64,000 nucleotides of DNA, from positions 1 through 64,000 of the forward strand of contig JAGRDY010000026.1 of the NCBI GenBank assembly GCA_020446815.1, read 5' to 3'. Of this stretch, positions 49,123 to 58,103 are shown piece by piece. The DNA is from Paracoccaceae bacterium (GTDB lineage Bacteria; Pseudomonadota; Alphaproteobacteria; Rhodobacterales; Rhodobacteraceae). The position numbers and the translations under genes were made by a program. The first letter of the stretch is position 1, and every line of letters starts with the position of its first letter. The notes under the pieces were generated by a model. That model made no database searches and had not been told where the DNA came from. It saw only the letters and a list, made by a program, of their open reading frames with translations.

Positions 49123-49302
49123 GCCTGATCCTGTGCTCCACCAGAAAACACGCGCCATATAGCGGCTGCGGCCACCGGGCGAAACCGCTAATTCGACCGG
49201 CGTGGCGGCAATCGCGCATCCGACCGCTCGACAGCACCCCCGCCATCCTTGTAGAGTTGCCCGGCACGGTTTCCCGGCAGACATCCCGGCAAGGTTTTCG
49301 CC

Positions 49303-49686
49303 ATGTTCCTTTATCTCACTCTCGGCACCAACGACGTGGCCCGCGCCACACCCTTTTACGATGCCGTCATGACGGCCCTGGGCTACAGGCGCACCAGCAC
49401 CGAGCCCGACGAAATCGCCTATGGCCAAAACGCCGACAAGGAGCCGCTGCTCTGGATCGGCAGGCCCTTCGATGAAAAGCCCGCCAGCCGCGGCAACGGG
49501 TCGATGATCGCCTTTGCCGCCGCAACCCGTGGCGCCGTCGATGCCTTTCACGCCGCGGGTATCGCCCATGGCGGCAGCGATGAAGGCAAGCCGGGCCTGC
49601 GCCGCTATGGCGCGAATTTCTATGCCTGCTATCTGCGCGACCCCGACGGCAACAAGCTTTCCGCCGTGTGCCGCGCCGCCGAATAG
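49303..49686 (+). CDS. VOC (glyoxalase/bleomycin-resistance-like) family protein
   Basis: The 127-residue protein has the beta-alpha-beta-beta-beta pattern of the vicinal-oxygen-chelate fold: [26 protein letters not shown], then IAYGQ ... LLWIGRPF, and a C-terminal [18 protein letters not shown]. The last element gives a possible metal ligand. Metal and substrate are unknown. It stands alone upstream of secG, divergent from purA. Confidence 0.85.
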   Translation: MFLYLTLGTNDVARATPFYDAVMTALGYRRTSTEPDEIAYGQNADKEPLLWIGRPFDEKPASRGNGSMIAFAAATRGAVDAFHAAGIAHGGSDEGKPGLRRYGANFYACYLRDPDGNKLSAVCRAAE

Positions 49687-49731
49687 CGGCCCGCCCGCCG
49701 CGCCCATACCATCGGCGCGATAGCCCCCGCG

Positions 49732-49787
49732 CGTCTGGCGGGGAACGTCTGGCGGGGGACGCCTGGGGCGGGACGACTGGGGGGGGT
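49732..49787. repeat. Four tandem 14-bp units upstream of secG
   Basis: Four head-to-tail 14-bp units, decaying along the array: CGTCTGGCGGGGAA, CGTCTGGCGGGGGA, CGCCTGGGGCGGGA, CGACTGGGGGGGGT. They end 61 bases before the secG ATG. Confidence 0.75.
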
Positions 49788-49848
49788 TGCGACAGCGCGG
49801 CGTTGCGCCTAGATAGGCGCGTCACATCTGGAAAAGGCCCCGGGGTCC

Positions 49849-50238
49849 ATGGAAAACGTCGTTCTCACCATTCACCTGATCCTGGCATTGCTGCTGATCG
49901 GCATCGTACTCTTGCAACGCTCCGAAGGCGGCGGTCTTCTGGGCGGCGGCGGCGGCGGCGGTGTGATGAGCGGACGCGCCGCGGCCAACGCGATGACCAG
50001 GCTGACCTGGATTTTCGCCGTGGCCTTCATCGCCACCTCGATCACGCTGACCATTCTTTCCGCGCAGAAATCCAAAGGCAATTCGGTGGTCGACCAGATC
50101 ACCACCGAAACACCCGCGCCCGATCTGGCCCCGGTTCTGCCCGGCGCCGATCTGCTGCCTCCCGCGCCCGCCAACGCACCCGCCGACGCGCCCGCCACGG
50201 CCCCCGACGCGCCCGCCACCCCGCCCCCGGCAGAATAA
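49849..50238 (+). CDS. secG: Preprotein translocase subunit SecG
   Basis: SecG is the small accessory subunit of the SecYEG channel. The 129-residue protein has two membrane spans (VVLTIHLILALLLIGIVLLQ and LTWIFAVAFIATSITLTILS) around the conserved loop RSEGGGLLGGGG ... RAAANAMTRLTW. The C-terminal 45 residues are an Ala/Pro-rich tail of DAPATAP-type repeats, common in this group. tpiA, often beside secG, is absent. pyrG follows after 177 bases. Confidence 0.93.
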   Translation: MENVVLTIHLILALLLIGIVLLQRSEGGGLLGGGGGGGVMSGRAAANAMTRLTWIFAVAFIATSITLTILSAQKSKGNSVVDQITTETPAPDLAPVLPGADLLPPAPANAPADAPATAPDAPATPPPAE

Positions 50239-50415
50239 GCCCGCAACAATCCGCACCACCACCATTTGAGGGCAAGTCAAATAGCTTCCACAATCCCTTG
50301 CGGTCCGGTTGCGGGTTCTGCGCGAATCGGCTATTTCTTGAACCCCGTGATGCAGGGTGCACGACAGCCCCGGCAATTCCAGCAGACCTGAAGGCATTCA
50401 CGGGGACATCCGACC

Positions 50416-52071
50416 ATGGCGCGATACGTTTTCATCACCGGCGGGGTGGTCTCATCGCTCGGCAAGGGGCTGGCCTCGGCAGCCCTTGGCGCGCTTCTCC
50501 AGGCGCGCGGTTTCTCGGTCCGCCTGCGCAAGCTCGACCCCTATCTGAACGTCGATCCCGGCACCATGTCGCCCTTTGAACATGGCGAGGTATTCGTCAC
50601 CGACGACGGCGCCGAAACCGATCTCGATCTGGGCCATTACGAACGTTTCACCGGGGTTCACGCACGCAAGACCGATTCCATTTCCTCGGGCCGCATCTAT
50701 TCCAACGTGCTGGAGAAGGAACGCCGCGGCGACTACCTCGGCAAGACCATCCAGGTCATCCCCCATGTCACCAACGAGATCAAGGAGTTCCTCCATATCG
50801 GCGACGACGAGGTCGATTTCATGCTCTGCGAAATCGGCGGCACGGTGGGCGACATCGAAGGCCTGCCGTTCTTCGAGGCGATCCGCCAGTTCATCCACGA
50901 ACGTCCCCGCGGCCAGTCGATCCTGATGCATCTGACGCTCTTGCCCTATCTCGCCGCCTCGGGCGAGCTGAAGACCAAGCCCACCCAGCATTCGGTGAAG
51001 GAACTGCAATCCATCGGCCTGGCCCCCGATGTGCTGGTCTGCCGCTCCGAACATCCGATCCCCGAAAAGGAACGCGCCAAGATCGCGCTTTTCTGCAATG
51101 TCCGCCCCGATGCGGTGATCCCCGCCTATGACCTCAAGTCCATCTACGAGGCACCGCTGGCCTATCACCGCGAAGGGCTCGACCAGGCGGTGCTCGACGC
51201 TTTCGGCATCGCCCCCGCGCCCAAACCCAATCTCGACCGCTGGACCGATGTGATGGACCGGCTCGAACATGCCGAAGGTCAGGTCCGCATCGCCATCGTC
51301 GGCAAGTATACCCAGCTCGAGGATGCCTACAAATCCATCGCCGAGGCGCTGACCCATGGCGGCATGGCCAACCGCACCCGGGTCAAGGCCGAATGGATCG
51401 ACGCCGAGATATTCGAACGCGAAGACCCGGCCCCCTGGCTCGAACGCTACCATGCCATCCTCGTGCCCGGCGGTTTCGGTGAACGCGGCACCGAAGGCAA
51501 GATCAAGGCCGCCCAGTTCGCCCGCGAAAAGAAGATCCCCTATCTCGGCATCTGCCTCGGCATGCAGATGGCGGTGATCGAGGCCGCCCGCAACCTCGCC
51601 GGCCTGCCCGATGCCGGGTCGGAGGAATTCGACCACGAGGCGCTCAAATCCGGCGGCAGGAAACGTTTCACGCCGGTCGTGTATCATCTGAAGGAATGGG
51701 TGCAGGGCAATCACATGGTGGCGCGCAAACATGATGACGACAAGGGCGGCACCATGCGGCTCGGGGCCTATTCGGCGACGCTGGCCAAGGGGTCGAAGGT
51801 GGCCGAGGTCTATGGCACCACCGATATCGAGGAACGTCACCGCCACCGCTATGAGGTCGACATCAAGTACCGCGACAAGCTGGAAGCCTGCGGTCTGGTC
51901 TTTTCGGGCATGAGCCCCGACGGAAAGCTGCCCGAGATCGTCGAATGGCAGGACCATCCGTGGTTCATCGGCGTCCAGTTCCACCCCGAACTGAAAAGCA
52001 AGCCCTTCGCGCCGCATCCGCTCTTCGCCGATTTCGTGCGAGCCGCCAAAGAAGTGGAGCGGCTGGTGTGA
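50416..52071 (+). CDS. pyrG: CTP synthase
   Basis: PyrG aminates UTP to CTP using glutamine. The 551-residue protein has the synthetase domain ([55 protein letters not shown]) and the C-terminal glutamine amidotransferase domain with the nucleophile in [17 protein letters not shown] and the His-Glu pair in VQFHPELKS. Length is normal. A small CACCCG/CGGGTG hairpin (52072-52087) begins immediately after the stop, without a T-run. Confidence 0.97.
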   Translation: MARYVFITGGVVSSLGKGLASAALGALLQARGFSVRLRKLDPYLNVDPGTMSPFEHGEVFVTDDGAETDLDLGHYERFTGVHARKTDSISSGRIYSNVLEKERRGDYLGKTIQVIPHVTNEIKEFLHIGDDEVDFMLCEIGGTVGDIEGLPFFEAIRQFIHERPRGQSILMHLTLLPYLAASGELKTKPTQHSVKELQSIGLAPDVLVCRSEHPIPEKERAKIALFCNVRPDAVIPAYDLKSIYEAPLAYHREGLDQAVLDAFGIAPAPKPNLDRWTDVMDRLEHAEGQVRIAIVGKYTQLEDAYKSIAEALTHGGMANRTRVKAEWIDAEIFEREDPAPWLERYHAILVPGGFGERGTEGKIKAAQFAREKKIPYLGICLGMQMAVIEAARNLAGLPDAGSEEFDHEALKSGGRKRFTPVVYHLKEWVQGNHMVARKHDDDKGGTMRLGAYSATLAKGSKVAEVYGTTDIEERHRHRYEVDIKYRDKLEACGLVFSGMSPDGKLPEIVEWQDHPWFIGVQFHPELKSKPFAPHPLFADFVRAAKEVERLV

Positions 52072-52153
52072 CACCCGTTGGCGGGTGATCCGCCTGCCCT
52101 CGCGCAGATCGCTTGATCCTTGCCAACCCCTTACCCCACCGTCACGCCCTGTC

Positions 52154-52197
52154 GGGACGGATGCGGGACGGATGCGGGACGCGCGCGGGACGGATGC
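52154..52197. repeat. Four tandem 11-bp units (GGGACGGATGC)
   Basis: Units at 52154, 52165, 52176 and 52187; three are identical GGGACGGATGC and the third is GGGACGCGCGC. They lie between the pyrG and glpR stops. The core matches the repeat at 301-371, some 52 kb away. Confidence 0.8.
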
Positions 52198-52218
52198 CAG
52201 ACGGCGATCCGGCGCGGA

Positions 52219-53016
52219 TCATGCTGCGCTGCCCGCCTCGGTTTGGCTTGCATGAGGTTCGGGCAGGATCAAGGCGGTTCCGGCATCGGCCAGCACCTGA
52301 CGAAAGGCGCGTGGCGGCGGTTTGTCCATGACCACGAAGTTGAGCCCCTCGACATTGCAGATGCGGATCGATGCGGTCCTTTCGAATTTCGACACGTCGG
52401 CAACCAATATGCGCGTGCGGGCGTTTTTCAGGATGGCGCGGGCGACGGCCACTTCGCGCGGATCGAAATCGAGCGCCGCGCCGTCTTCATCCAGCGCCGA
52501 AGCCCCGATGACCGCAAAATCCGCCTTGAAGCGCGAAATATGTTCGACCGCATCGTCACCGACAATCGCCCCGTCAGAAGGGCGCACCGTACCGCCAATC
52601 AGAACCAATGCCTTGGCGCGGCTATGGCGCAGAATGTGGATGACGTTGATATTGTTTGATATTACCGTCAAATCGCGGTGCAGGCTCAAGGCGCTTGCAA
52701 CCTGCTCGGTGGTCGTGCCGATATTGAGGATCACGGAACTGCCGTTGGGGATCAGCCCTGCGGCCAAAGTGCCGATGGCCTTTTTGCCGGCACTGTTTTC
52801 AAGGCGGCGTTCTTCATAGCCAAGCGAAACGGATGAAATCAGCCGCCTTGCCCCGCCATGGGTGCGGCTGGCCAGCCCGTTGCTGCACAGAAAGGCCAGA
52901 TCCCGGCGGATCGTCTGGGTAGTGACACAAAGCTCGCGCGCCAGGGCGTCAACCTCGACGCTGCCGTCGTGCTTGAGGCGCTCGACGATACGCTCCTGGC
53001 GTGTGCTCAGCTCCAT
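52219..53016 (-). CDS. glpR: DeoR-family repressor, probable GlpR
   Basis: The 265-residue protein has the DeoR winged helix (MELSTRQERIVERLKHDGSVEVDALARELCVTTQTIRRDL) and the sugar-phosphate sensor domain (GYEERRLENSAGKKAIGTLAAGLI ... SSVILNIGTTTEQVA ... VLIGGTVRPSDGAIVG). It is divergent from the glycerol transporter genes, matching the rhizobial glp locus, so glycerol-3-phosphate is the likely inducer. The ATG at 53016 has GAGGG eight bases upstream; a GTG five codons earlier is possible. Intergenic CGAACAT half-sites resemble the E. coli GlpR operator. Confidence 0.85.
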   Translation of the reverse strand: MELSTRQERIVERLKHDGSVEVDALARELCVTTQTIRRDLAFLCSNGLASRTHGGARRLISSVSLGYEERRLENSAGKKAIGTLAAGLIPNGSSVILNIGTTTEQVASALSLHRDLTVISNNINVIHILRHSRAKALVLIGGTVRPSDGAIVGDDAVEHISRFKADFAVIGASALDEDGAALDFDPREVAVARAILKNARTRILVADVSKFERTASIRICNVEGLNFVVMDKPPPRAFRQVLADAGTALILPEPHASQTEAGSAA

Positions 53017-53057
53017 TTTCGCGGCCCTCACCGGTACATTTGCTGCGCATTATATCG

Positions 53058-53176
53058 GTTCATCTGAACATTTTCCAGCATCGTATGAATACCGCCAAAT
53101 AAACTATCGGCTGATAATCACCTAATTTATCTACTAAAAAAATAGTTTGACAAGATTTTGCTTTCATACGAACATT
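53058..53176. promoter_or_regulatory. glpR-glpV promoter region with operator half-sites
   Basis: TCGTATGAA (53081-53089) and its complement TTCATACGA (53163-53171) form an inverted pair. GAACATT occurs at 53066-53072 and 53170-53176, the second within ACGAACATT, close to the E. coli GlpR half-site as I recall it (CGAACAT core). TTGACA at 53147-53152 is a good -35 for glpV; the -10 window (53170-53175) overlaps the operator. GTTCA-TC-TGAAC at 53058-53069 is a small dyad near glpR. Confidence 0.55.
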
Positions 53177-53221
53177 CTGACACCGGATCATTTCGGAACA
53201 GAAACCTGTGGGAGGAACGAG

Positions 53222-54961
53222 ATGCGTAAGTATCTTCTCTCCGCTGTGGCGGCGTCTGCCGTGATAGCGGGATCGACCGCTGCGTGGGCAGATGCCGCGG
53301 CAGCAAAAAAATGGATTAATGACGAATTTCAGCCGTCGACCCTGACCCCCGATGAACAAATGGCCGAGATGCAGTGGTTTATCGACGCTGCCGCGCCCTA
53401 TGCGGGCATGGAGATCAACGTGCTGAGCGAAGGCATCCCGACTCATGGCTACGAATCCGAGGTGCTGACCAAGGCCTTCGAGGAAATCACCGGCATCAAG
53501 GTAAATCACCAGATCCTCGGTGAAGGCGAAGTCGTGCAGGCCGTGCAGACCCAGATGCAGACCCAGCGCAACCTCTATGACGGCTATGTCAATGACAGCG
53601 ACCTGATCGGCACGCATTCGCGGCTTCAACTGGCCTATCCGCTGTCCGACATGATGGCGGGCCCCTGGGCCGATGTGACCAATCCGGGTCTTGATCTTGC
53701 CGATTTCATGGGCACCAGCTTCACCACCGGCCCCGACGGCAAGCTCTATCAGCTTCCCGACCAGCAATTCGCCAACCTCTACTGGTTCCGCAAGGACTGG
53801 TTCGACCGCCAGGATCTGAAGGACGCCTTCAAGGCCAAGTACGGCTACGATCTCGGCGTGCCGGTGAACTGGTCGGCCTATGAGGACATTGCCGAGTTTT
53901 TCACCAATGACGTGAAGGAAGTCGACGGCGTTCCGATCTACGGCCATATGGACTATGGCAAGCGCGCGCCCGACCTTGGCTGGCGCATGACCGACGCCTG
54001 GCTGTCGATGGCCGGCGAAGGCGACAAGGGCGAACCGAACGGCCGCCCCGTCGATGAATGGGGCATCCGCATGGAGGAAGGCTCCTGCAATCCTTCCGGT
54101 GCAAGCGTCAGCCGGGGTGGCGGCGCCAACAGCCCCGCGGCGGTCTATGCGATTGCCAAGTGGGACGAATGGCTGCGCAATTATGCCCCGCCGGGTGCGG
54201 CGTCCTATGACTTTTACCAGTCGCTGCCAGCCTTGTCGCAGGGCAACGTCGCCCAGCAGATATTCTGGTACACGGCCTTTACCGCCGATATGGTGAAGCC
54301 GAAATCGGAAGGCAACAACACCGTCGACGACGACGGCAACCCGCTGTGGCGGATGGCCCCCAGCCCGCACGGCCCCTATTGGGAAGAAGGCCAGAAGGTC
54401 GGCTATCAGGACGTGGGATCGTGGACGTTCCTCAAATCGACGCCGGAAGAACGCGCCAAGGCGGCCTGGCTCTATGCCCAGTTCGTTGTCTCCAAGACCG
54501 TCGATGTGAAGAAATCCCATGTCGGTCTGACCTTCATCCGCGACAGCACGGTGCGCCATGAAAGCTTTACCGAACGCGCGCCGAAACTTGGCGGTCTGGT
54601 GGAATTCTACCGCTCGCCCGACCGCGTACGCTGGTCGCCCACGGGGATCAACGTGCCCGATTATCCGAAGCTAGCCCAAATCTGGTGGCAGCAGATCGGT
54701 GACGTGAACTCGGGCGCCTTCACTCCGCAACAGGCGATGGACCGGCTGGCCGAGGAGATGGATGTCACCATGGCCCGGATGCAGGCGGCGGACGAGGCGG
54801 CGAATGTCTATGGCGGCTGCGGCCCGCGCCTGAACGAGCCGAAGGACCCGGAATTCTGGCTTGCCGAACCCGGCGCGCCGAAGCCCAAGCTCGCCAACGA
54901 AAAGCCGCAAGGTGTCACGGTCAGCTATGACGAACTGATCAAGCGTTGGGCCGAAAACTGA
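53222..54961 (+). CDS. glpV: Glycerol ABC transporter substrate-binding protein
   Basis: The 579-residue periplasmic protein begins with a signal peptide (MRKYLLSAVAASAVIAGSTAAWADA, cleavage near residue 23). The mature protein is a large type-1/extracellular-solute-binding family member (NVLSEGIPTHGYESEVLTKAFEEITGIKV; YQLPDQQFANLYWFRKDWF). Its size and its place at the head of two ATPases, two permeases and a small membrane protein match the GlpVSTPQU glycerol transporter described in rhizobia. GGAGG lies six bases before the ATG. Two hairpins after the stop may keep it more abundant than the downstream subunits. Confidence 0.9.
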   Translation: MRKYLLSAVAASAVIAGSTAAWADAAAAKKWINDEFQPSTLTPDEQMAEMQWFIDAAAPYAGMEINVLSEGIPTHGYESEVLTKAFEEITGIKVNHQILGEGEVVQAVQTQMQTQRNLYDGYVNDSDLIGTHSRLQLAYPLSDMMAGPWADVTNPGLDLADFMGTSFTTGPDGKLYQLPDQQFANLYWFRKDWFDRQDLKDAFKAKYGYDLGVPVNWSAYEDIAEFFTNDVKEVDGVPIYGHMDYGKRAPDLGWRMTDAWLSMAGEGDKGEPNGRPVDEWGIRMEEGSCNPSGASVSRGGGANSPAAVYAIAKWDEWLRNYAPPGAASYDFYQSLPALSQGNVAQQIFWYTAFTADMVKPKSEGNNTVDDDGNPLWRMAPSPHGPYWEEGQKVGYQDVGSWTFLKSTPEERAKAAWLYAQFVVSKTVDVKKSHVGLTFIRDSTVRHESFTERAPKLGGLVEFYRSPDRVRWSPTGINVPDYPKLAQIWWQQIGDVNSGAFTPQQAMDRLAEEMDVTMARMQAADEAANVYGGCGPRLNEPKDPEFWLAEPGAPKPKLANEKPQGVTVSYDELIKRWAEN

Positions 54962-54975
54962 GGCTCTGACCAGAT

Positions 54976-55032
54976 CCTGCCCGGGGCGATCTTCGGGCAG
55001 GCCCGGGCCGGGGCGCTGCGTCCCGGCCTTTT
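54976..55032 (+). terminator. Double hairpin between glpV and glpS
   Basis: First stem CCTGCCCG/CGGGCAGG (54976-54983, 54994-55001). Second stem GGCCGGG/CCCGGCC (55006-55012, 55022-55028) followed by TTTT at 55029-55032. The second is a usable partial terminator; the first may protect the upstream mRNA. Confidence 0.6.
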
Positions 55033-55075
55033 CACAACACGCGGGCATTCGCGGGACTGCCACTTCGGAGGGCAA

Positions 55076-56140
55076 ATGGCGCTGGAACTGAAAGCTATCA
55101 CCAAGCGCGTGGGCCAGGTGACGCATGTCAAGCCGACCGATCTCTTGTTGGAGCCGGGGCATTTCAATGTCTTGCTGGGCGAAACCGGGGCGGGAAAGAC
55201 ATCGCTGATCAAGCTGATGGCGGGGCTCGACCGCGCGGCATCGGGGCAGATCCTGATGGACGGGCAGGATGTCACAACGCTGAGCCCGCAAAGGCGCAAT
55301 ATCAGCCTGGTGCATCAGTTTTTCGTCAACTACCCGCATATGACGGTTTTCGACAATATCGCCTCGCCGCTGAAAGTGGCCGGAATGGCCAGATCGGAAA
55401 TACAGGGGCGGGTCGAGGCGGCCGCCGATATCTTGCAGTTGCGCCCGATGCTGCACCGCCGCCCGCATGAGCTGTCGGGCGGCCAGCAACAGCGCACGGC
55501 ACTGGCGCGCGCCATTGCCAAGGAAAGCAAGGCGGTGTTTCTGGACGAACCGCTGGCCAACCTCGACTATAAGCTGCGTGAGGAATTGCGCGACCAGTTG
55601 CCGGAACTGTTCGCCGGGCGCGGCGCCGTCGTGGTCTATGCCACTTCCGAACCCGAAGAGGCATTGCTGCTCGGCGGCAAGACGGCCCTGATGGCCGATG
55701 GCCGGGTCACGCAGTTCGGGCCCACCGCCCGGATTTACCGCAATCCGCAAAACATCGCGTCGGCACAGGTCTTTTCAAACCCGCCGATCAATCTGGCCAA
55801 AGCGTCGGTCAGCGGTGGCATGGCGCATCTGGGCGATGCGGTTTCGTGGCGCCTTGAAGGGAATGCGGCAGGCTTGCCCGATGGCAGCTATGACGTGGCC
55901 ATTCGCCCCAACCACGTGACCCCGGTGCAGACCGGCGGGGCGACGGTGCCTTTGGTGGGGCGGGTGCTGGTGACGGAACTGAGCGGCTCGGAAAGCAGCG
56001 CGCATTTTCAGTTCGGGGCCGATACCTGGGTGTCGCTGGCGCATGGGGTTCACGTCTTTCGGGTCGGTGCAGATCACACTTTCCACATGGACCCGTCAAA
56101 GTGCTTTTTTTTCGGCGCCGACGGCAAACTGGCAGCGTAG
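55076..56140 (+). CDS. glpS: Glycerol ABC transporter ATP-binding protein GlpS
   Basis: The 354-residue importer ATPase has Walker A GETGAGKT (35-42), canonical signature LSGGQ (133-137), Walker B AVFLDEP and D-loop (ANLD). The switch histidine expected after the last strand is missing: VVVYATSEPEEA has S191 where importers have THD. A C-terminal regulatory beta domain follows (from about 235). It pairs with GlpT; one shared ATP site should keep all canonical residues and the other not. The start at 55076 is the family start. Confidence 0.92.
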   Translation: MALELKAITKRVGQVTHVKPTDLLLEPGHFNVLLGETGAGKTSLIKLMAGLDRAASGQILMDGQDVTTLSPQRRNISLVHQFFVNYPHMTVFDNIASPLKVAGMARSEIQGRVEAAADILQLRPMLHRRPHELSGGQQQRTALARAIAKESKAVFLDEPLANLDYKLREELRDQLPELFAGRGAVVVYATSEPEEALLLGGKTALMADGRVTQFGPTARIYRNPQNIASAQVFSNPPINLAKASVSGGMAHLGDAVSWRLEGNAAGLPDGSYDVAIRPNHVTPVQTGGATVPLVGRVLVTELSGSESSAHFQFGADTWVSLAHGVHVFRVGADHTFHMDPSKCFFFGADGKLAA

Positions 56141-56146
56141 GCAAAG

Positions 56147-57232
56147 ATGGCAAAGATCACACTCTCGAAACTGCGCCACAGCTACTATCCGAATCCGGCG
56201 GCACCGGAAGATTATGCGCTCAAGCAGATCGATCTCGATTGGCAAGACGGCGGCGCCTATGCGCTTTTGGGCCCTTCCGGTTGCGGCAAATCCACATTGC
56301 TCAACATCATTTCCGGCCTGTTGTCGCCTTCAGAAGGCCGGGTCTTGTTCGACGACCGCGACGTCACCCGCCTGCCGCCTGATCAGCGCAACATTGCCCA
56401 GGTTTTCCAGTTTCCGGTGATCTATGACACCATGACCGTCTACAACAATCTGGCCTTCCCCCTGCGCAACCGGGGGGTGGCCGAGGCAAAGGTCGACGAA
56501 CGGGTGCGGGAAATCGCGGCCATGCTCGAGGTTTCCGACATGCTCAACCACCGCGCCGCGGGCCTGTCGCCGGACAAAAAGCAGAAAATCTCGATGGGGC
56601 GCGGGCTGGTGCGCGATGATGTCAATGTGGTGATGTTCGACGAACCGCTGACCGTGATCGACCCGCATCTGAAATGGAAACTGCGCTCGAAACTGAAGGA
56701 ATTGCACCACCGGGTGCGCGCCACGATGATCTATGTGACCCATGACCAGACCGAGGCGCTGACCTTCGCCGATCAGGTCGTGGTCATGCAGGACGGGGAA
56801 ATCGTTCAGATCGGCACGCCGGTCGAATTGTTCGAACGGCCCGAACACATCTTTGTCGGGCATTTCATCGGCTCGCCGGGAATGAATGTGCTGCCATGCG
56901 ACGTCAAGGACGGACAGGCGTTTATTGACGGCCGGAACATCCCGCTGGAAGGGCCGGTCCGCGACGGCGTTGCGGCGCGGGCGGAAATCGGCGTGCGGCC
57001 GGAATTCGTGTCACTTGCCGCGACCGGCCTTGCCGGTACGGTGCGCAAGGTTTCCGACATCGGACGCCACAGCGTTGTTGAAACCATGGTCGGGCAAAAC
57101 CGTATCGCGGCGATCATCGAGGGTGAAACCCCCGGTCAGGGCGACACGGTGCATCTGCAATTCCGACAAGACCAGACCCGGCTTTACAGCGGCGGCTGGC
57201 TGGCAACGTCATCGCGGGGGGCTGTTACATGA
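56147..57232 (+). CDS. glpT: Glycerol ABC transporter ATP-binding protein GlpT
   Basis: The 361-residue ATPase has Walker A GPSGCGKST (42-50), Walker B VVMFDEP (161-167) and the switch histidine H199 in YVTHDQTEA. The signature is degenerate: LSPDKKQK (140-147) instead of LSGGQ, and the D-loop reads TVID rather than SNLD. These changes complement those in GlpS. A C-terminal regulatory domain is present (from about 235). The gene begins six bases after glpS and overlaps glpP by four (ATGA). Confidence 0.92.
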   Translation: MAKITLSKLRHSYYPNPAAPEDYALKQIDLDWQDGGAYALLGPSGCGKSTLLNIISGLLSPSEGRVLFDDRDVTRLPPDQRNIAQVFQFPVIYDTMTVYNNLAFPLRNRGVAEAKVDERVREIAAMLEVSDMLNHRAAGLSPDKKQKISMGRGLVRDDVNVVMFDEPLTVIDPHLKWKLRSKLKELHHRVRATMIYVTHDQTEALTFADQVVVMQDGEIVQIGTPVELFERPEHIFVGHFIGSPGMNVLPCDVKDGQAFIDGRNIPLEGPVRDGVAARAEIGVRPEFVSLAATGLAGTVRKVSDIGRHSVVETMVGQNRIAAIIEGETPGQGDTVHLQFRQDQTRLYSGGWLATSSRGAVT

Positions 57233-58092
57233 AGACCCAGAACCAGAAAGCCTGGTTGTTCGTCCTGCCGGTCCTGTTGCTGGTGGCCTTCAACGCGATC
57301 ATCCCGATCATGACCGTGGTAAATTATTCGGTGCAGGAAACCTTTGGCAACAATGTCTTTTTCTGGGAAGGGCTCGGCTGGTTCGAACAGATCCTGCGCT
57401 CGGAGAGATTTCATGCCGCTCTGGGCCGCCAGTTTCTGTTTACCGCGCTGGTTCTGGTGATCGAGGTGCCGCTGGGCATCGCCATCGCCCTGGCGATGCC
57501 GCGCAGCGGTTTTTGGGTGCCGGTCTGTCTGGTGACGATGGCGCTGCCGATGCTGATCCCCTGGAATGTCGTCGGCGCGATGTGGAACATCTTCACCCTG
57601 CCCGATATCGGGCTTTTGGGATATTTTCTGAACCATACCCTGGGCATTACCTATGACATGACCCAAAACCCGGTGGCGGCCTGGGTGACGATCATCACCA
57701 TGGATGTGTGGCACTGGACGTCGCTGGTGGTATTGCTGAGCTATGCCGGGCTGGTGTCGATCCCTGACGCCTATTACCAGGCGGCCAAGATCGACGGGGC
57801 GTCGAACTGGTCGGTGTTTCGCTATATCCAGCTGCCCAAGATGAAGAACGTGCTGACCATCGCCATCCTTTTGCGCTTCATGGACAGCTTCAACATCTAC
57901 ACCGAACCCTTTGTTCTGACTGGCGGCGGGCCGGGCAACTCGACCACGCTCCTGTCGATCGATCTGGTCAAGATCGCCTTGGGCCAGTTCGATCTGGGTC
58001 CGGCGGCGGCGATGTCGCTGATCTATTTCGCCATAACCCTTCTGGTCAGCTGGCTGTTCTACACGCTGATGACCAAAGACGACGCAAGATAA
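57229..58092 (+). CDS. glpP: Glycerol ABC transporter permease GlpP
   Basis: The 287-residue inner-membrane protein has six predicted spans and the MalF-type coupling motif EAA loop (YYQAAKIDGASNWSVFRYIQLPKMK), which docks onto the ATPases. The first span starts at KAWLFVLPVLLLVAFNAIIPI. It overlaps glpT by four bases and precedes glpQ by 11. The substrate assignment comes from the cluster, not from the protein itself. Confidence 0.92.
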   Translation: MKTQNQKAWLFVLPVLLLVAFNAIIPIMTVVNYSVQETFGNNVFFWEGLGWFEQILRSERFHAALGRQFLFTALVLVIEVPLGIAIALAMPRSGFWVPVCLVTMALPMLIPWNVVGAMWNIFTLPDIGLLGYFLNHTLGITYDMTQNPVAAWVTIITMDVWHWTSLVVLLSYAGLVSIPDAYYQAAKIDGASNWSVFRYIQLPKMKNVLTIAILLRFMDSFNIYTEPFVLTGGGPGNSTTLLSIDLVKIALGQFDLGPAAAMSLIYFAITLLVSWLFYTLMTKDDAR

Positions 58093-58103
58093 GGCCCGAC
58101 CCC

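Noticed and set aside
52154-52197. CRISPR array.
   Set aside because: Units are 11 bp and directly adjacent with no spacers, and there are no cas genes in the window.
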